Shown here one piece after another: positions 26,005 to 38,843 of a DNA stretch of 64,000 nt (position 1 is its first letter; every line of letters starts with the position of its first letter). This stretch comes from Liolophura sinensis (Eukaryota > Mollusca > Polyplacophora > Chitonida > Chitonidae), in NCBI RefSeq assembly GCF_032854445.1, contig NC_088300.1, positions 26,081,608-26,145,607 of the forward strand. The letters run 5' to 3'. The position numbers and the translations under genes were made by a program. The notes beneath the pieces are model-generated. The model saw only the letters and a list, made by a program, of their open reading frames with translations. It searched no databases and was not told where the DNA came from.

Positions 26005-26130
26005 TTTGATTGTTGTTTAACGCTTTAACGATAGCATGGCGGTCATTCTTTGATAAGTTGGGGAAACTGGAATGCTCGGGGTAAACAACTGACACGTGGA
26101 AAGTTACTGACAAACTTACTAACTTGTACA
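26005..26130 (-). mobile_element. SINE-like repeat family C
   Basis: ATTTGATTGTTGTTTAACGC, then GATAGCATGGCGGTCATTCT, GGGGTAAACAACTGACACGT and AAGTTACTGACAAACTTAC match the copy at 39553-39745. Confidence 0.65.
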
Positions 26131-26134
26131 GATA

Positions 26135-27435
26135 CATCACATTGGAGGAGGACAAGTGGGCGTGTACGAAACGAACAACCAGTGCAGAATATATTATGGG
26201 AAAAGAATGGGTATTTGGCTTAAGACAAGTTTGTCAATCGACGAGTACGTATATTGTGGAAAGATGGAAAGCAAGCAAAACTAGACATTTATTCAATTAT
26301 ACTCCAAACATGATAATTTTGTCTATGCGTTGACATTGCCCATAATGCTCTTGCACATAGATATTGTCATGGATCTTATACACAAAGCTAATAAAAATAA
26401 TGTAATTATATTCGGATGGACAGACGTCTTTTAGAAACTAGCGTAACGGTATTGTTGTTATTTGCGTCTGGACGATTGGCGTGCATTGGCAGGTGGCGAT
26501 TTGGTACTTGCTTTACAGGTCGTAGGCACGAAACCCTTATTGGTGTCATTGAATTTTTGGCACTAGAACTCTTTTGAAATTCCAGAGCGTGCACAAGTAT
26601 ATCCCCAAATAACGACAATACTGTAATCATATTCAATCATATAAGTTGTTAACAGGTTGTTCCATTATTTTCTATTTCACTGTATCTACTAGTTACAGTG
26701 CATGACTTACGTGGGAAGAGAAATGAATGGTATGGTCAAACTAACGAGTGACCCAGGGCTTTGTTAATAATATTACACCACTAACCTTGTCATCTTCCAT
26801 AAACTAGCCGTTCCGGTACGGTTACCACACCTTATTATGGACCCTTTGATCCCATGGCTTGTCCGGGTCGTTTCAGGACTGGGGATATTGTCTTAATATA
26901 GTACCTTCACAAAGCACAATAAATCCATCCAGCGTAAACGATAATTGTAATATCCTGCAGAGCGCCTTCTGGTTACTAAAGCGTGATACATGGTTCTCCT
27001 GCTCCTTCAGCCGTGATACATTGTCCTCTTGTTCGGCAAAGCGTGATATTGCTTATCTCAGGATCAAGAGCATTGCTGTTTTAAGACAGACGTGTCTTTA
27101 CTTACCACGTAATTGGCGACCGCGAAAAGATTCGTTCATACAGAATCAACGCTTCCGATGAACATAGGGACTTTGTGATTAACGAAAGTCAGTGTCACAC
27201 AAGGAAAACACCGAAGTGTGTTGTAACGCAGTGTGGTGATCGAAGGCATCTTATTTGCACTGGTATTGTGCAGTAGATTTACTAGAATAACGAGTATAAT
27301 ATCATCACTATTATGGTTGGTACTGATTTTTCTCCAACTCTATTGTCGATTTGTTTTGCCCATTTTCATGGCCTTCTGGGGGGAGGGGGGAGGAATGCAC
27401 ATTTAGGGAAACGTATTACACAATAAAAAGTTATG
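26135..27435. other. Intergenic, no gene seen
   Basis: Unique-looking sequence. A short homopurine G/A tract lies near 27,380-27,393. No supported exon. Confidence 0.5.
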
Positions 27436-27439
27436 AACT

Positions 27440-28310
27440 CCTTCTAATAGTCTGTTTCTTTTAGAGAGTCGCCTATATTCAACTGTCTGTAAAATTAGTC
27501 ACTCGCTAGCAAAATTACCTTTAGTTCGTGACACGTAACAACACAAGCTCTACACATGGATATGTTGGAAGTTCATATTCTTGCTAAGAAAACTAAATTA
27601 CACTTTTTCTAAACTCCATAAGCTCAGTTTCGACACCAAGAACTCATTGCCTTGGGTGACGTCATGATTGTTATAAAAACACAGTGGCATGCTAGGGAAT
27701 GGACGTGGAGAGTAATTTGTTTTGCAACAGATGCACCAACATGCCGTAAGAACAAACTCCACGCAGTAACACATCCTACGCTATACTCTAAGCGAACAGA
27801 CTACATCGTTGTTTATAACAAAATTTCCTAACATCCAGCTCTAAAACCACACTGCCGTGAGATAATGTACTACAACAGATAAAATTATAGTCATTTATTA
27901 AGGTTATATTACACTAAAACGTGTAAAAAATTTCCAACATGACAGAGGCAGAAACAGGGTTTACACTAAGATCGGTAGCAGTTTAGGAAACTGGCGTCGC
28001 CCTCCGTCAAAACACGTTGAACTCCGCACAATATCCAGCATGCCACTTTAATAATTATGACATCACTCGAGGAAATTTGTTTTTGCTGTCGAAACCGGGC
28101 TTATGGGCTTTAACCTTAGAAATTAGAAAAAAATGTTCTAACTTCATTTTCCATGCAGTCATGTGAACTTCAAACATATCAATGTGTAGAGTTTATGTTG
28201 TTACGTGTCGCTGACTGAAGGCAATTTTGGTAGGGAGTATGATTGATTTTACAGGCAGGTGAAAATAGGCGACTCTCTTAAAGAAATAGACAATAGTCTT
28301 GTTTATAAGT
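27440..28310. repeat. Large imperfect inverted repeat (arms ~290 bp)
   Basis: The left arm (about 27440-27730) contains AGAGAGTCGCCTAT, GACACGTAACAACA, CTCTACACAT, ATATGTT.GAAGTTCA and GTGGCATGCT. The right arm (about 28010-28310) holds the reverse complements in mirrored order (AGCATGCCAC ... TGTTGTTACGTGTC ... ATAGGCGACTCTCT). About 270 bp separate the arms, and both diverge by substitutions and small indels. This is either a foldback/MITE-like element or two head-to-head copies of one repeat. Confidence 0.85.
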
Positions 28311-28985
28311 AATTCTAGACCAGTTACATCCGATAAATTTCTCAAAGCATTTGTTTTGCCTATTTCTGCTTAAGACATAGTGCTTTGGAGCGCTTAAGTT
28401 ACAACTACTTAGACGTTTAGATGAACAGTTCGAAAAAAATTCAAAGCCGAAATTCACCGGATTTTCACCATTACGTGTGGCATTTGCTATCACACGCACT
28501 ATCATTGCTGCTCTATATCTGCTCTAATGCTGATGTCTTTTATATTCTGTTCAACTTGTATAATTAGCATGTATGACATATATACACTGGAGCTGAAGAG
28601 GAATGAAATCGTCCATCAAGAAGGAACATGGATCGATACATGCAGGCACGTGGACGAGATGGAAATTTTTAACATTGTTGACATATTCTCCAATAAAATT
28701 ATAGCATTATTATGCCGTTGGACACAGTTCTTCACACAACTTCGACAAAAGATTCGAGCCACGAACAACAGTAAACATTTATGTGTATCTTATATATACA
28801 TATATCCTTAAACATCTATATAGTGTATTGCTTACATGAACGTTGAGTGCGCATGACGAGGAAATTAACGCAGAATAAATCTACAGTAATTATAGACATG
28901 TGGCATTTCCGATATTCTCCTTTTGAAAAATTTGTCTCAACCTTTCACGCTCGTCCAAGTTCAAAGCAAGTGCTATATTTTATTA
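28311..28985. other. Intergenic, no gene seen
   Basis: AT-rich spacer between the inverted repeat and the 173-bp satellite. A 94-codon plus-strand open frame (28527-28811) has no recognisable features. Confidence 0.5.
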
Positions 28986-28989
28986 TGTT

Positions 28990-30070
28990 TATGCCACATA
29001 TATGGAGGATGGTTGTACAGATTTAACTGTCCATATCAAGTTTCTGACAGTTAAAGGCGACTCATGTTGTGCAGTATAAGCGCCACATATGGAGAATGCT
29101 TGTATAGTTTTATGTCCATATCAAATATCCGGCAGTTAAAAGTCATCTCATTCTGTACAGTATAAGTGTCACATATGGAGTATGGTTGTACAGATTTAAC
29201 TGTCCATATCACGTTTCTGACAGTTAAAGGCGCCTCATGTTGTGCAGTATAAGCGCCACATATGGAGAATGCTTGTATAGTTTTATGTCCATACCAAATA
29301 TCCGGCAGTTAAAAGTCACCTTATTCTGTACAGTATAAGTGTCACATATTGAGGATGGTTGTACAGATTTAACTGTCCATATCAAGTTTCTGACAGTTAA
29401 AGGCGCCTCATGTTGTGCAGTATAAGCGCCACATATGGAGAATGCTTGTATAGTTTTATGTCCATACCAAATATCCGGCAGTTAAAAGTCACCTTATTCT
29501 GTACAGTATAAGTGTCACATATGGAGGATGGTTGTACAGATTTAACTGTCCATATCAAGTTTCTGACAGTTAAAGGCGCCTCATGTTGTGCAGTATAAGC
29601 GCCACATATGGAGAATGCTTGTATAGTTTTATGTCCATACCAAATATCCGGCAGTTAAAAGTCACCTTATTCTGTACAGTATAAGTGTCACATATGGAGG
29701 ATGGTTGTACAGATTTAACTGTCCATATCAAATTTCTGACAGTTAAAGGTGCCTCATGTTGTGCAGTATAAGCGCCACATATGGAGAATGCTTGTATAGT
29801 TTTATGTCCATACCAAATATCCGGCAGTTAAAAGTCACCTTATTCTGTACAGTATAAGTGTCACATATGGAGGATGGCTGTACAGATTTAACTGTCCATA
29901 TCAAATTTCTGACAGTTAAAGGTGCCTCATGTTGTGCAGTATAAGCGCCACATATGGAGAATGGTTGTATAGTTTTATGTCCATATCAAATTTCTGACAG
30001 TTAAAGGCGCCTCATGCTGTAAAGTATAAGCGCCACATACATGGAAGATGTATGTACAGCTTAAACAGAC
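28990..30070. repeat. 173-bp dimeric satellite, about 6 dimers
   Basis: The motif GGTTGTACAG (or GGCTGTACAG) recurs at 29011, 29184, 29357, 29530, 29703 and 29876, exactly 173 bp apart each time. Each unit is two diverged monomers of 87 and 86 bp, both starting CACATATGGAG. Monomer A has GATTTAACTGTCCATATCAA and monomer B has GTTTTATGTCCATACCAAAT. The last dimer is a hybrid. Confidence 0.97.
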
Positions 30071-30111
30071 TGGCAAGGTGTTTCGCGTACGCGTCTATAT
30101 AGCACTGTCAG

Positions 30112-30160
30112 CAGCGAGTGCTTGTTTGATGGCATCGAGTGCTTGTTTGATGGCATCGAA
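30112..30160. repeat. 23-bp direct duplication
   Basis: GAGTGCTTGTTTGATGGCAT followed by CGA occurs twice in tandem. Confidence 0.9.
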
Positions 30161-30164
30161 TGTC

Positions 30165-31790
30165 CGAGTTAGGTCCTAAATTGGCACATATGTATCGATG
30201 AGATTTGTGCCAATTGTTCTTCAGTTTAAAACATGCGATATAACACAATAATTGTAGTCTATACATCTTGAGCTTCTTTATATTCACTGCATTCACTCAT
30301 TGTTTCTGTGTATGACCACTGATCAAACTAAACATTTGCGCTGACCGTTACAACTTCAGGTCTACATTATTTCAAGGTATTCCGTGTTGTTTTTTTATGT
30401 GCTTATTTCTTCCATTTCTTTTCTGTTTTACGCCATGCTCAGAGGTATTACAGACTGATGACGATGGTTTAAATATGGCGGAAGAAGAGTACAAATTCAG
30501 GGATGCTGTCGCTGGTGTTTAAAATAAAACACTGAACACTATTAGTCGCTGGGCTAGATAGCGTAAGCAAGACACGAGTGTGAATGTACCTTATTGAATC
30601 CCTGCCATCGATCAATACAATGAATGACGATGTATATGCACTACGTATTTATACATATAGATGCAACATAGACAAGTAAACTTAAAATTTGGATACATAC
30701 AAAGAAAGATGATATGGGTAAATATTTCTACACTCGCAGGTATTTTCTTTGAAGAGGTCATCATTTATAAAACCGCGTTCACCTGGTCGACGTTCATTCC
30801 TCAGGGAAATGTCCAATATCTGCTATAACGGACTTCTTTTTATTGCCTCTCGTTACAAAGTGAGGTTTGTTAAGGGTGTTACGTAATGATGTAGTTATGT
30901 GCTGTAGATCTTGTGTCTATGCAATAATATAAACTTGCCTCTTTGGTTGACTACTGGGAAATGAGAAATAGGCAATAAACCGCCCGTTAATCCACATTTA
31001 CAGAAAATTGAATATAAGTTTTACGTCGTCGGTTCACTACCGGGAAGTATGTAAAATGATTTTGAAATTGTAGTTGGAAGCCAAGTTAATAACAAAAAAC
31101 ATTTAGTCTTCTGTTAATTCATCTTCACGGTGAATTGAACCGGAGGGGATTTTTTCACCAAATTTATTATAAAAGTGTCGTACGAGGCTTTGGTTTCCTA
31201 ATTTGTCGTCTAATTTGTTGGAATTAACCTTAAATAATAGTGTTCAAGAACAGATTCTCATTCTCAACCAACTGATTGTCACGTGATAACATTTTTTGAA
31301 ACAACACTTTTGTATATCAATAACCATTTATCTTAAATCTGCATGGTTTCGTGTGATCAATTTTCTTACGAGATATTTTGCCGCACACGGCAGATTGTTA
31401 ATGTATATTTTATTTCGACAGAACCTTTCATAGGAAGCACGCGTGTTCGGTGGCGCTTTCCTTCAGCGTAATACATATATGGTACTTGTGTTACTGTAGG
31501 ATACAGAAATGCTAATTCATATCAGACATCCCTTAAGGCATTCAGCTCATTACATATTTTCAGCTTATTCCATCCATATAAATGTAGGTAAGTGATGTGC
31601 CCATTACTTCAAATTGATTTCGTAATTTACTCTTATTTCAACCTAATTTTTCAAGTTACACATTTTTCTTGATTCTGATTAATTTATCCACCATATAGGG
31701 ACAAAGAGTTGTTGTGAAGTTTAAGAAAAGTGCCGACATCAAAATTATTATTTACGTGTCTTTGAAAAATAACAAAACTTAAGGTGAAGG
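30165..31790. other. Intergenic, no gene seen
   Basis: AT-rich sequence with no supported exon or repeat. Confidence 0.5.
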
Positions 31791-31794
31791 TCAA

Positions 31795-32090
31795 AGAGTT
31801 TTTCACCAATGTGATGGCAGTCAGATTTATGGTGGAGGAAACTGGAGCAAACGACTGCCCAAAGGTAAGCGATCTACAAATAATCATGCCAAGGACACCA
31901 GACATGACACTCCACCCAGCCACATTATACTGACACCGGAACAACTGACACCGGAACAACCAGTCCTGTTTTCTTGCGCTAACCTCTCAGTGCTGAGCGC
32001 CAAGCAATGCAGCAACAAGTGTCATTTTTAACGTTTTCGTATGACTCGGCCCAGGTTTGATCCAAGGTCTCCCGAAGTCTTAGAGGAAGA
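31795..32090 (+). mobile_element. Composite SINE-A/SINE-B remnant
   Basis: Starts with a SINE-A-like GTGATGGCAGTCAGATTTAT and GGAGGAAACTGG, then passes into SINE-B sequence (AGACATGACACTCCACCCAG, CTCTCAGTGCTGAGCGCCAA, ATGACTCGGCCCAGGTTTGA). CTGACACCGGAACAAC is locally duplicated. Confidence 0.7.
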
Positions 32091-32099
32091 AAACAAGCA

Positions 32100-33200
32100 C
32101 AATTTGTCTTCAAGAGGTTTATTATTGGCTTGTATCTATGAATCTACAAAGACAAATACAGCAACTAACGAACACAGCACCCCGATTCCAGAGTTTTTTC
32201 CCCTCAATATACTCAAGTTCAGTCTGATGGGGAAATTTCCAACATATGTAGAGAATCACATACATTCTGCACATACAAACGCTCTGCACACACACATGCA
32301 ATTCTTGATCATCTTATGTGTAATACATACACAACTTCAGGGTGAATGGCATGCTCTTTCTGTCGTTCCACAAACAGATGGATTCTAATCTTAAATGTAT
32401 ATTTTTATTCATAATACAATAACTATTGACAAACGTTTCCGATACGTAGGAATCAAGTTCTAGTTAAGGAATCGAAGTAATGGTTAGAGGTGACGAAATC
32501 TATAATTTATGTGTCCGACAACTTTACAATAAACCTATAAAGACGAGGATCACTAAAGTATGTTTCCATATTGAAGGCAAAGGCAGAAAACTTATGCATG
32601 GGATTTAATTTTACACCACTAATTAAGTGTCGATTTCTCAACCGTATACCTCTCAAGGCATTTCAAGATAATTCAACTTTTTCACTTCACGAACATAATC
32701 GGGCGTATGAATCAAGGAACATCACCAAAAGTGACACACTTCATATCACATATAGCCTTTCTCACTATCTTTTGAATTTGCAAACTTCACGCAATAAAAT
32801 ACCATCTTTGTATATCAGAGGCCTACACTTAATGTGACCACGACCCAAACTTTACATGGCCATTTACAACTGTGTATGGCTTCAATGGCCTCATTCCCTT
32901 ACAATGCTTAATTATTGCTAGTAATAACTCTTTCACAGGGGACTTGAAAATCAGCTTAAAGCAGCATGATTTATATATAATGTTCATTTTATTTCTTTGG
33001 GACATCTTTACTGCCAGACGCAAACTTTTCCGTCTCTTTTTCTGGGGGGTTTGCGTAGACTAAAGGTAAATGACAAAAGTTTGTCTTTTTAGAGTTGTTG
33101 CGACGAAACACGTATGACCATTTGTTACAGCAGTGCAAAATTGACCTATAATATGATATACATGTGTGGTATCCCATTTTTCATTCCAGTTTACATATTT
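32100..33200. other. Intergenic, no gene seen
   Basis: AT-rich, no supported exon. Confidence 0.5.
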
Positions 33201-33204
33201 TTAA

Positions 33205-33302
33205 ATTTATTTATTTGATTGGTGTTTTATGTTGTACTCAAGAATATTTCACTTATACGACGGCGGCCAGCATTATCGTGGGTGGAAACCGGGCTCGGGG
33301 GA
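33205..33302 (-). mobile_element. SINE-A, 5' truncated
   Basis: TTATTTATTTGATTGGTGTT, then the usual CTCAAGAATATTTCACTTAT and CGACGGCGGCCAGCATTAT, ending at GGAAACCGGGCTCGGGGG. Confidence 0.93.
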
Positions 33303-33529
33303 ACATATTTTTAAATATATCCACACCTAGCCCAATCATCATCAACTCCTACATCCTGAGGTTTTACGTCTAACTTGACCATATTTCAGTCATATGACGA
33401 CGGCGGCGGCAACTTATAATTTTATTCCAAATATAACATGGAATTTTTTTGACAAGCAGCAAAATAAAAACTGCACTCATTACGTAGCATCAATGCAATG
33501 TACATGTAGCCGGAAGACCTTTCCTGAAG

Positions 33530-33692
33530 ATTTGTTTGTTTGATTAGAATTTTACGCCGCACTCTAAGCAGACCTTTCCACGTATGACCGGAGAGGAAGT
33601 TAGAATGAGTTAGGCTTGAACTCACAGCGGTCACATTGTTGACAGGCCTCTGGGTCATTGTGCTGCGCTAGCACGCTATTACTGGCCTCCTT
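33530..33692 (-). mobile_element. SINE-A with internal deletion
   Basis: The tail (TTGATTAGAATTTTACGCCG) is joined directly to the head half (AGACCTTTCCACGTATGACC, then CTTGAACTCACAGCGGTCAC and TGCGCTAGCACGC). The central conserved domain is missing. Confidence 0.85.
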
Positions 33693-33699
33693 CCGTGAT

Positions 33700-34560
33700 G
33701 AGTTAATGCTGTATTACGCAAACTAGCCAAGGATATCTCTGAAAAGACCCTTGTAAATGATATGATTCGGTGCTATAAATTTAACGAAACTAAACGCCCA
33801 AATTCTGTCCTTCATAAATGAGGAGCGATACACTGAAAGCAAGAGAGTAAGTCACACGCTTAAGCGTATGGGGAGATTTTTTACCTTTTCTGTCACAGAA
33901 ATGCTCTAAGTTAACAATCTCAGCGTTGGATTAGATTCTTATCTCCAATTCCAAGAATTCAATCTCTAGACGGATGCAAGAAAGGCTGAAAACCCGACTT
34001 ATGGATATGATGATATTACCATAAATTACATGCTTAATGGATTAATTCAGCTTTCTGACACAAAAGCACCTGTGATATTCATGTATGGTCTTTAGCGGTA
34101 AAACTTGATGAGAACTCAGAGCAGGCCTTGTAAACCATGCAGTAGGTCTATACCAAGTTAGATATGGAAATGCTTTAATATGGTGTGGAGATAATATGAA
34201 CAAATGTAGTTCAACACATGACTACATACACAATTCTAATACTGAGTACATCATCATAATCAGTGTACAGTTAATCATTAAGAAAAAAATGCCGATTTAA
34301 TGTTCGTAGTCATAAGGAGTAAGGCATATCTGTAACAAGCCGCCCTGACGTTGTCTGTGTTCTCTGCTTTTGACAAATACAAATGAATGGGTGAAGTGTC
34401 TATCTTTTCTTGGAACGATATCATCAGAGGTGGGTATATAAATTCGGTACCTTAACATTTTGCGAACAAAATGTGAAGACAATTAGGTGTCTCATCCTCC
34501 ATAACCTGAAGCCATGGCTACGGTATATACCGTATACACAATAAAGAACCTATGTAAAAA
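33700..34560. other. Intergenic, up to the CpG boundary
   Basis: No supported gene. CpG dinucleotides remain frequent up to about 34,535 and then become rare. Confidence 0.5.
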
Positions 34561-36045
34561 AAAACTAAAGACATGAACCAAATTAGAACATTGAACAACA
34601 ATTAACCATGTCTTCTGGCACTTTTGTCTTGAAGTACTGCCAAGTTAAATGGTTTTGAGGTTAACATCTTCAATGACTTGAAGATTCATACATGGTAATA
34701 TCGAAATGTCAGGTAATGAAAACCTACACTAAAGTTAATATATTAAAAAACAAAACAAAGAAAACATCAATGAACCTAGAAAAAATATACAAGTGGCACA
34801 TAAGCCTTGATAAATTGAGGAAGTATAATGAGTCTTATAGATAAGTCAAAGGTACAGTCTATATGGCGTTAATCTAAGCAAGCAAAGATATCTATTCATA
34901 CAAATGACAACTGTGGCATACAAAACTCCAAAAAGGTTAACTGTAATTGATGGCTAATCAAAACAACAAATTAGGTCATAAATCATATTTTCATAGGTCA
35001 ATAACTCACTTGGTTAGCAGGAGCTAGACACAGACACAACAGACAATAGGTGTTCACCTTTGGTTAGTTTACTTGGATTGTGATAACACAATGATGAATT
35101 TTATCAAAGAAAAAAAAACATGTAAAAAAAACAACAACAAAGTTTTGAGCATTTAGACAATTAACAAATAAATCAAAATGAGTTCTTATATTGAGCACTA
35201 CACACATAATCTGGCAAGATTCTTCTTCTTACTGGGGTTGGGAAGAGAGAGTCCATCTATTTATACCAAGCAGTATTAATGGGATGCTAGATGCCTGGGA
35301 GAGTATACCTAAGAGTGCAGTGCATGTACATATATATATATATATATATATCAGTAAATGTGGTGAACAGTGATCACCAACTGCAAAACTTCCATTTATC
35401 TTTTAATACTTGTAGTATTAGTAACATCTTTCATTTATTACACCACACATGTAGATTGTGTTCAGCAATAACAATTCACTAGATGAACTTTTGTATTTAA
35501 GCTTAGCACTTCTTCAGCAATTATAGTTCACAAGATGAACTGCTGTCTTTAAGCTTAGCATTTTTCAAGCGACACATTTTGCTTTATGCCGACTCATCCT
35601 TATTGGGCCACGAATAAGTTTTCAGTGAAGTGTCATTAACTGCTTATCAGAAAAACATTGCCATCAACATCATCATTTTTAGGCCTTTATGTGTTTCTGA
35701 AAGTGCTTTTTTTCACATACCAAACTTTAGGAAAATATAGTAAAGCATTAGACTGTGTGCAGAAGAAGGTGTATCAATGCATCCTTGTGGTTTTGTTTGA
35801 CTTTTGTTATTTACTCAGCTACACAAGTCTGAAGATAGGAGCACATTACAATAGGAGCTTGAAAGCTCTTTTTGCTGGTGAAGCAATATCCTCTTTGGGG
35901 CCTGCATGGTTATCACCATGAAAGGAAAACATTTCCCTGGGCTTTCGAGGACTTAATATTCCATGTTTTTCATCACTTTAAAGGACTGTTCAGTTCAACC
36001 ACTAATCTTCAAATAGAGATAGATTAAGAAATACATTTGGGGTGC
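34561..36045. other. CpG-poor flank 3' of CNNM
   Basis: No coding exon seen. Holds a short (AT)n run at about 35,331-35,351 and a minus-strand AATAAA at 35439-35434. The composition matches the CNNM gene body. Confidence 0.45.
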
Positions 36046-36660
36046 TTTATTTATCAGTTCAGTTTGAACATTGTGCAACACTGTAATTTAACACAGAAAA
36101 AGTTCTTCGAAGATGAGTCACAAACCAAACCATTTTTTGAAGAACTTTCAATGTCTTCAAAACCCTTCAGCTAAATTCAAGTAATCCAATTATTGGTTAA
36201 TTTTCCTTTCACAATAAAAATGTCCTCACCTCTATTTTAATAGCAGCTCAAACAGATGAAATAGCTATTTTAGTTAACAATACTTAGCAAATCAATTTAC
36301 ACATTTACCTGGAATTAACACCAAAAAGTGTGAATGCATTGGACTGATTTGAAGCCTATGTATGTTGACTGCTCACATTCTGCCATATGTTTTACCGACA
36401 CATATTCTGGAAACAATATGCTACTGCTACTTCTGTTTCTTACTAGAATGGGTAATATAAACCAACTTTGGCAAGATCAGCAGTTAAATGTTGCTCACTA
36501 CATGGATATGAAACAGGCTTACTGATTATTTGCTCAATTTATCAAATAAACAAACATGTTTAATGGAAGCACTGCTTTTCATTCTCATGAGAATGAGAAA
36601 TCATTCAAGTCAACCAAGTTTCCAAAAGAGGGCAAAACTGTTGCCTGAACAGATTAGAAG

Positions 36661-36840
36661 TGTTTCAGTGTGTTACATACACACTTCTATGACTCAGGTT
36701 AGTACTCGCTTGGGCTACATGTACACCTCTGTGTGATTAAGGATAGTGGTCACTTGTGCTACATGTGCACACCTCTGTGATTCCGGATAATGGGCACTTG
36801 TGCTACATGTGCACCTCTGTGATTCAGGATAGTGGTCACC
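36661..36840. repeat. Triplicated ~60-bp segment in putative 3'UTR
   Basis: GTGCTACATGTGCACnCCTC with GTGATTCnGGATAnTGGnCAC occurs in three successive degenerate copies. Confidence 0.8.
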
Positions 36841-37332
36841 TACATGGTGTATGCTACAATCACTAAAACAACTAACATGATTGGGGGCCTTCAAGATAAT
36901 CAGTTATCAAATTTATGGATTTTACAAGCTTGATTTACAATAAAAATCTCACAATCTTCACACATCTGAGTTTCTTTGACACTTACACAAGTACACTTTC
37001 TAGCATTCATGGATTTTAACTTCTTTTTAACATCATATAACAAACCCCGCATGATCATAAATTTAAAATCTTAAGCCTTGCAACAACATGTTGAAAAGGA
37101 ATTCCACTTTCTCGAAATACTGGGTTTGGCAATATGGTTTTCTATAGACTAATAAGAATAACAATTTGACAGCTGAAGCTTGTATGACTGTACTGAAGTG
37201 AATGGAAATTCTAAAATGGGAATAACGGAAACATGCATCTAACATGCTGAAGTGAGAAGATAAAATGTTGAAGTTGTCAGTAAGATTAACCAATAACCTG
37301 AAGAATAAAAAACTCTTGAGTAAAGATGTGAA

Positions 37333-37682
37333 ACTTGGAAGTTCCCTGTCTAAGTTCAGGTCAGAATCCAGACCGGATTTCTGTTCTATCTGGAAATGAA
37401 GAAAATTTGTCCCAAGATAAGAATCTTACTCCAAATTACCACCCAAGTTCCATGGATTAGTTCACAGCCCCTGGATAACCCGTGCACAAAATTTCATCCA
37501 GTTCCCTGGTTAACTTTGTCTGTGATCTGAAGTTGCTGACAGACGGCACACAACCTCACAGACAGATAAACGCCAGAAAAGGCAGAACCTTCTTGGAACT
37601 TCTTGGAAATTTTCTTCATTTCCAGATAGAACAGAAATGAGATCTGGATTCTGACCTGAACTTAGACAAGGAACTTCCAAGT
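37333..37682. repeat. Inverted repeat, 76-bp arms, ~198-nt loop, in putative 3'UTR
   Basis: Arm 1 (37333-37408) begins ACTTGGAAGTTCCCTGTCTA. Arm 2 (37607-37682) is its reverse complement except for one single-base difference and a cluster of about five bases near the middle. Both contain GTTCAGGTCAGAATCCAGA or its complement. Confidence 0.95.
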
Positions 37683-38843
37683 ACCTGAGTAAAGCATTCA
37701 TTATTCAGGCTTAAGCCAGTTGGCAGCAATCTTCAAACCAAATAACAGCATGCAATGGGGCAGAGCCCATCCATTTGACCAAACAAGTGGAAATGACAGA
37801 GGTCAAAACATAAAAGGCAGTACTCACAAAGGAACTAACAGAAGTCAGAATCTATAAACAAACCACAACATTCATCTATGCTTCTTACGCACTTGAGTTA
37901 TTGCATTCAAGGCTCTCAACAGGCATGTCTATGTGCATGTCCTAAAAAAATCACACCAAAGTCGTCTGTCCGAATGGTTTTCCACATCAGATTAACAATT
38001 TCTTGTTAAGGTACATGTATACGTATGTATTAAAATTTCTAGCCTAAACAACCCAGACTGAGACATCCCAGCATAGTATACGCCTTCTAGTCATTTGCAT
38101 AATGTTTAGGTACATGTATTTACTAAAAGAAAAATTTCCGCTTTGCCACGCCGACATGTGTTCACATGCACATTACTTGAAGATGTTCAATGTACTATCA
38201 AAGCAAGATGAAAGATGTTCAGCAGTTTGTAAAAGCAAATCTTACGACAACAATTATTAACATAAAGTACAAAGTATATGTACACCTCAATCAGTTTTAT
38301 GCTTGAGTAACAAGGGATAAACTCATCTCCACATCAACGTAAAATAAATGGTCACAAGCTAGCCAGGCAACACAAAGGGATAATGTATAGTGTAGATGTA
38401 TACATACACAGTTCTGGTCTACCCTATACAAACAATAGGACATTCTGTCAACAGTGTCCAATCCAATCTTTTGGACAAACTATTCTCAAAAGAGTGGGGT
38501 AAGGTGGGGTAAGGCTGTTTACCACAATAATCATTCATGACATTATTTAAATATGTTTTGACATGGTCATTTTTCTTCGTCAAACTTTTCACTACTGACC
38601 CCTGTTTACGAGAGATACAATTACTGAACACCACCATTTACAAAACTATTATGACAGATTTTCATGTTCCAGGTTGCCAAGCACAAAAAATGAAGATAAT
38701 TTTACATTGTTTTTTTACTTATAGCTACATTTATGTACATACTTACAACAAACTATTTGGTCTACAAACTCTCTACAATCATCCATTTACATGTGTATAG
38801 TGATTATAAGTGCTCAGCTTCACAACAGAGCAGGAAATGTATG

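Larger units (their letters stand above)
36046..38843 (-). other. Putative CNNM 3'UTR and downstream flank
   Basis: About 2.8 kb follow the CNNM stop codon with no convincing coding sequence and no SINE. An AATAAA polyadenylation hexamer on the minus strand lies at 36051-36046. Another lies further on, at 35439-35434. The stretch is CpG-poor like the gene body and carries an inverted repeat (37333-37682) and a triplicated segment (about 36661-36840). The 3' end is not established; the CpG-poor state persists to about 34.5 kb, so the transcript could be longer. Confidence 0.4.

Noticed and set aside
28990-30070. CRISPR-like regular repeat array
   Set aside because: Units are contiguous tandem dimers with no unique spacers, in animal DNA.
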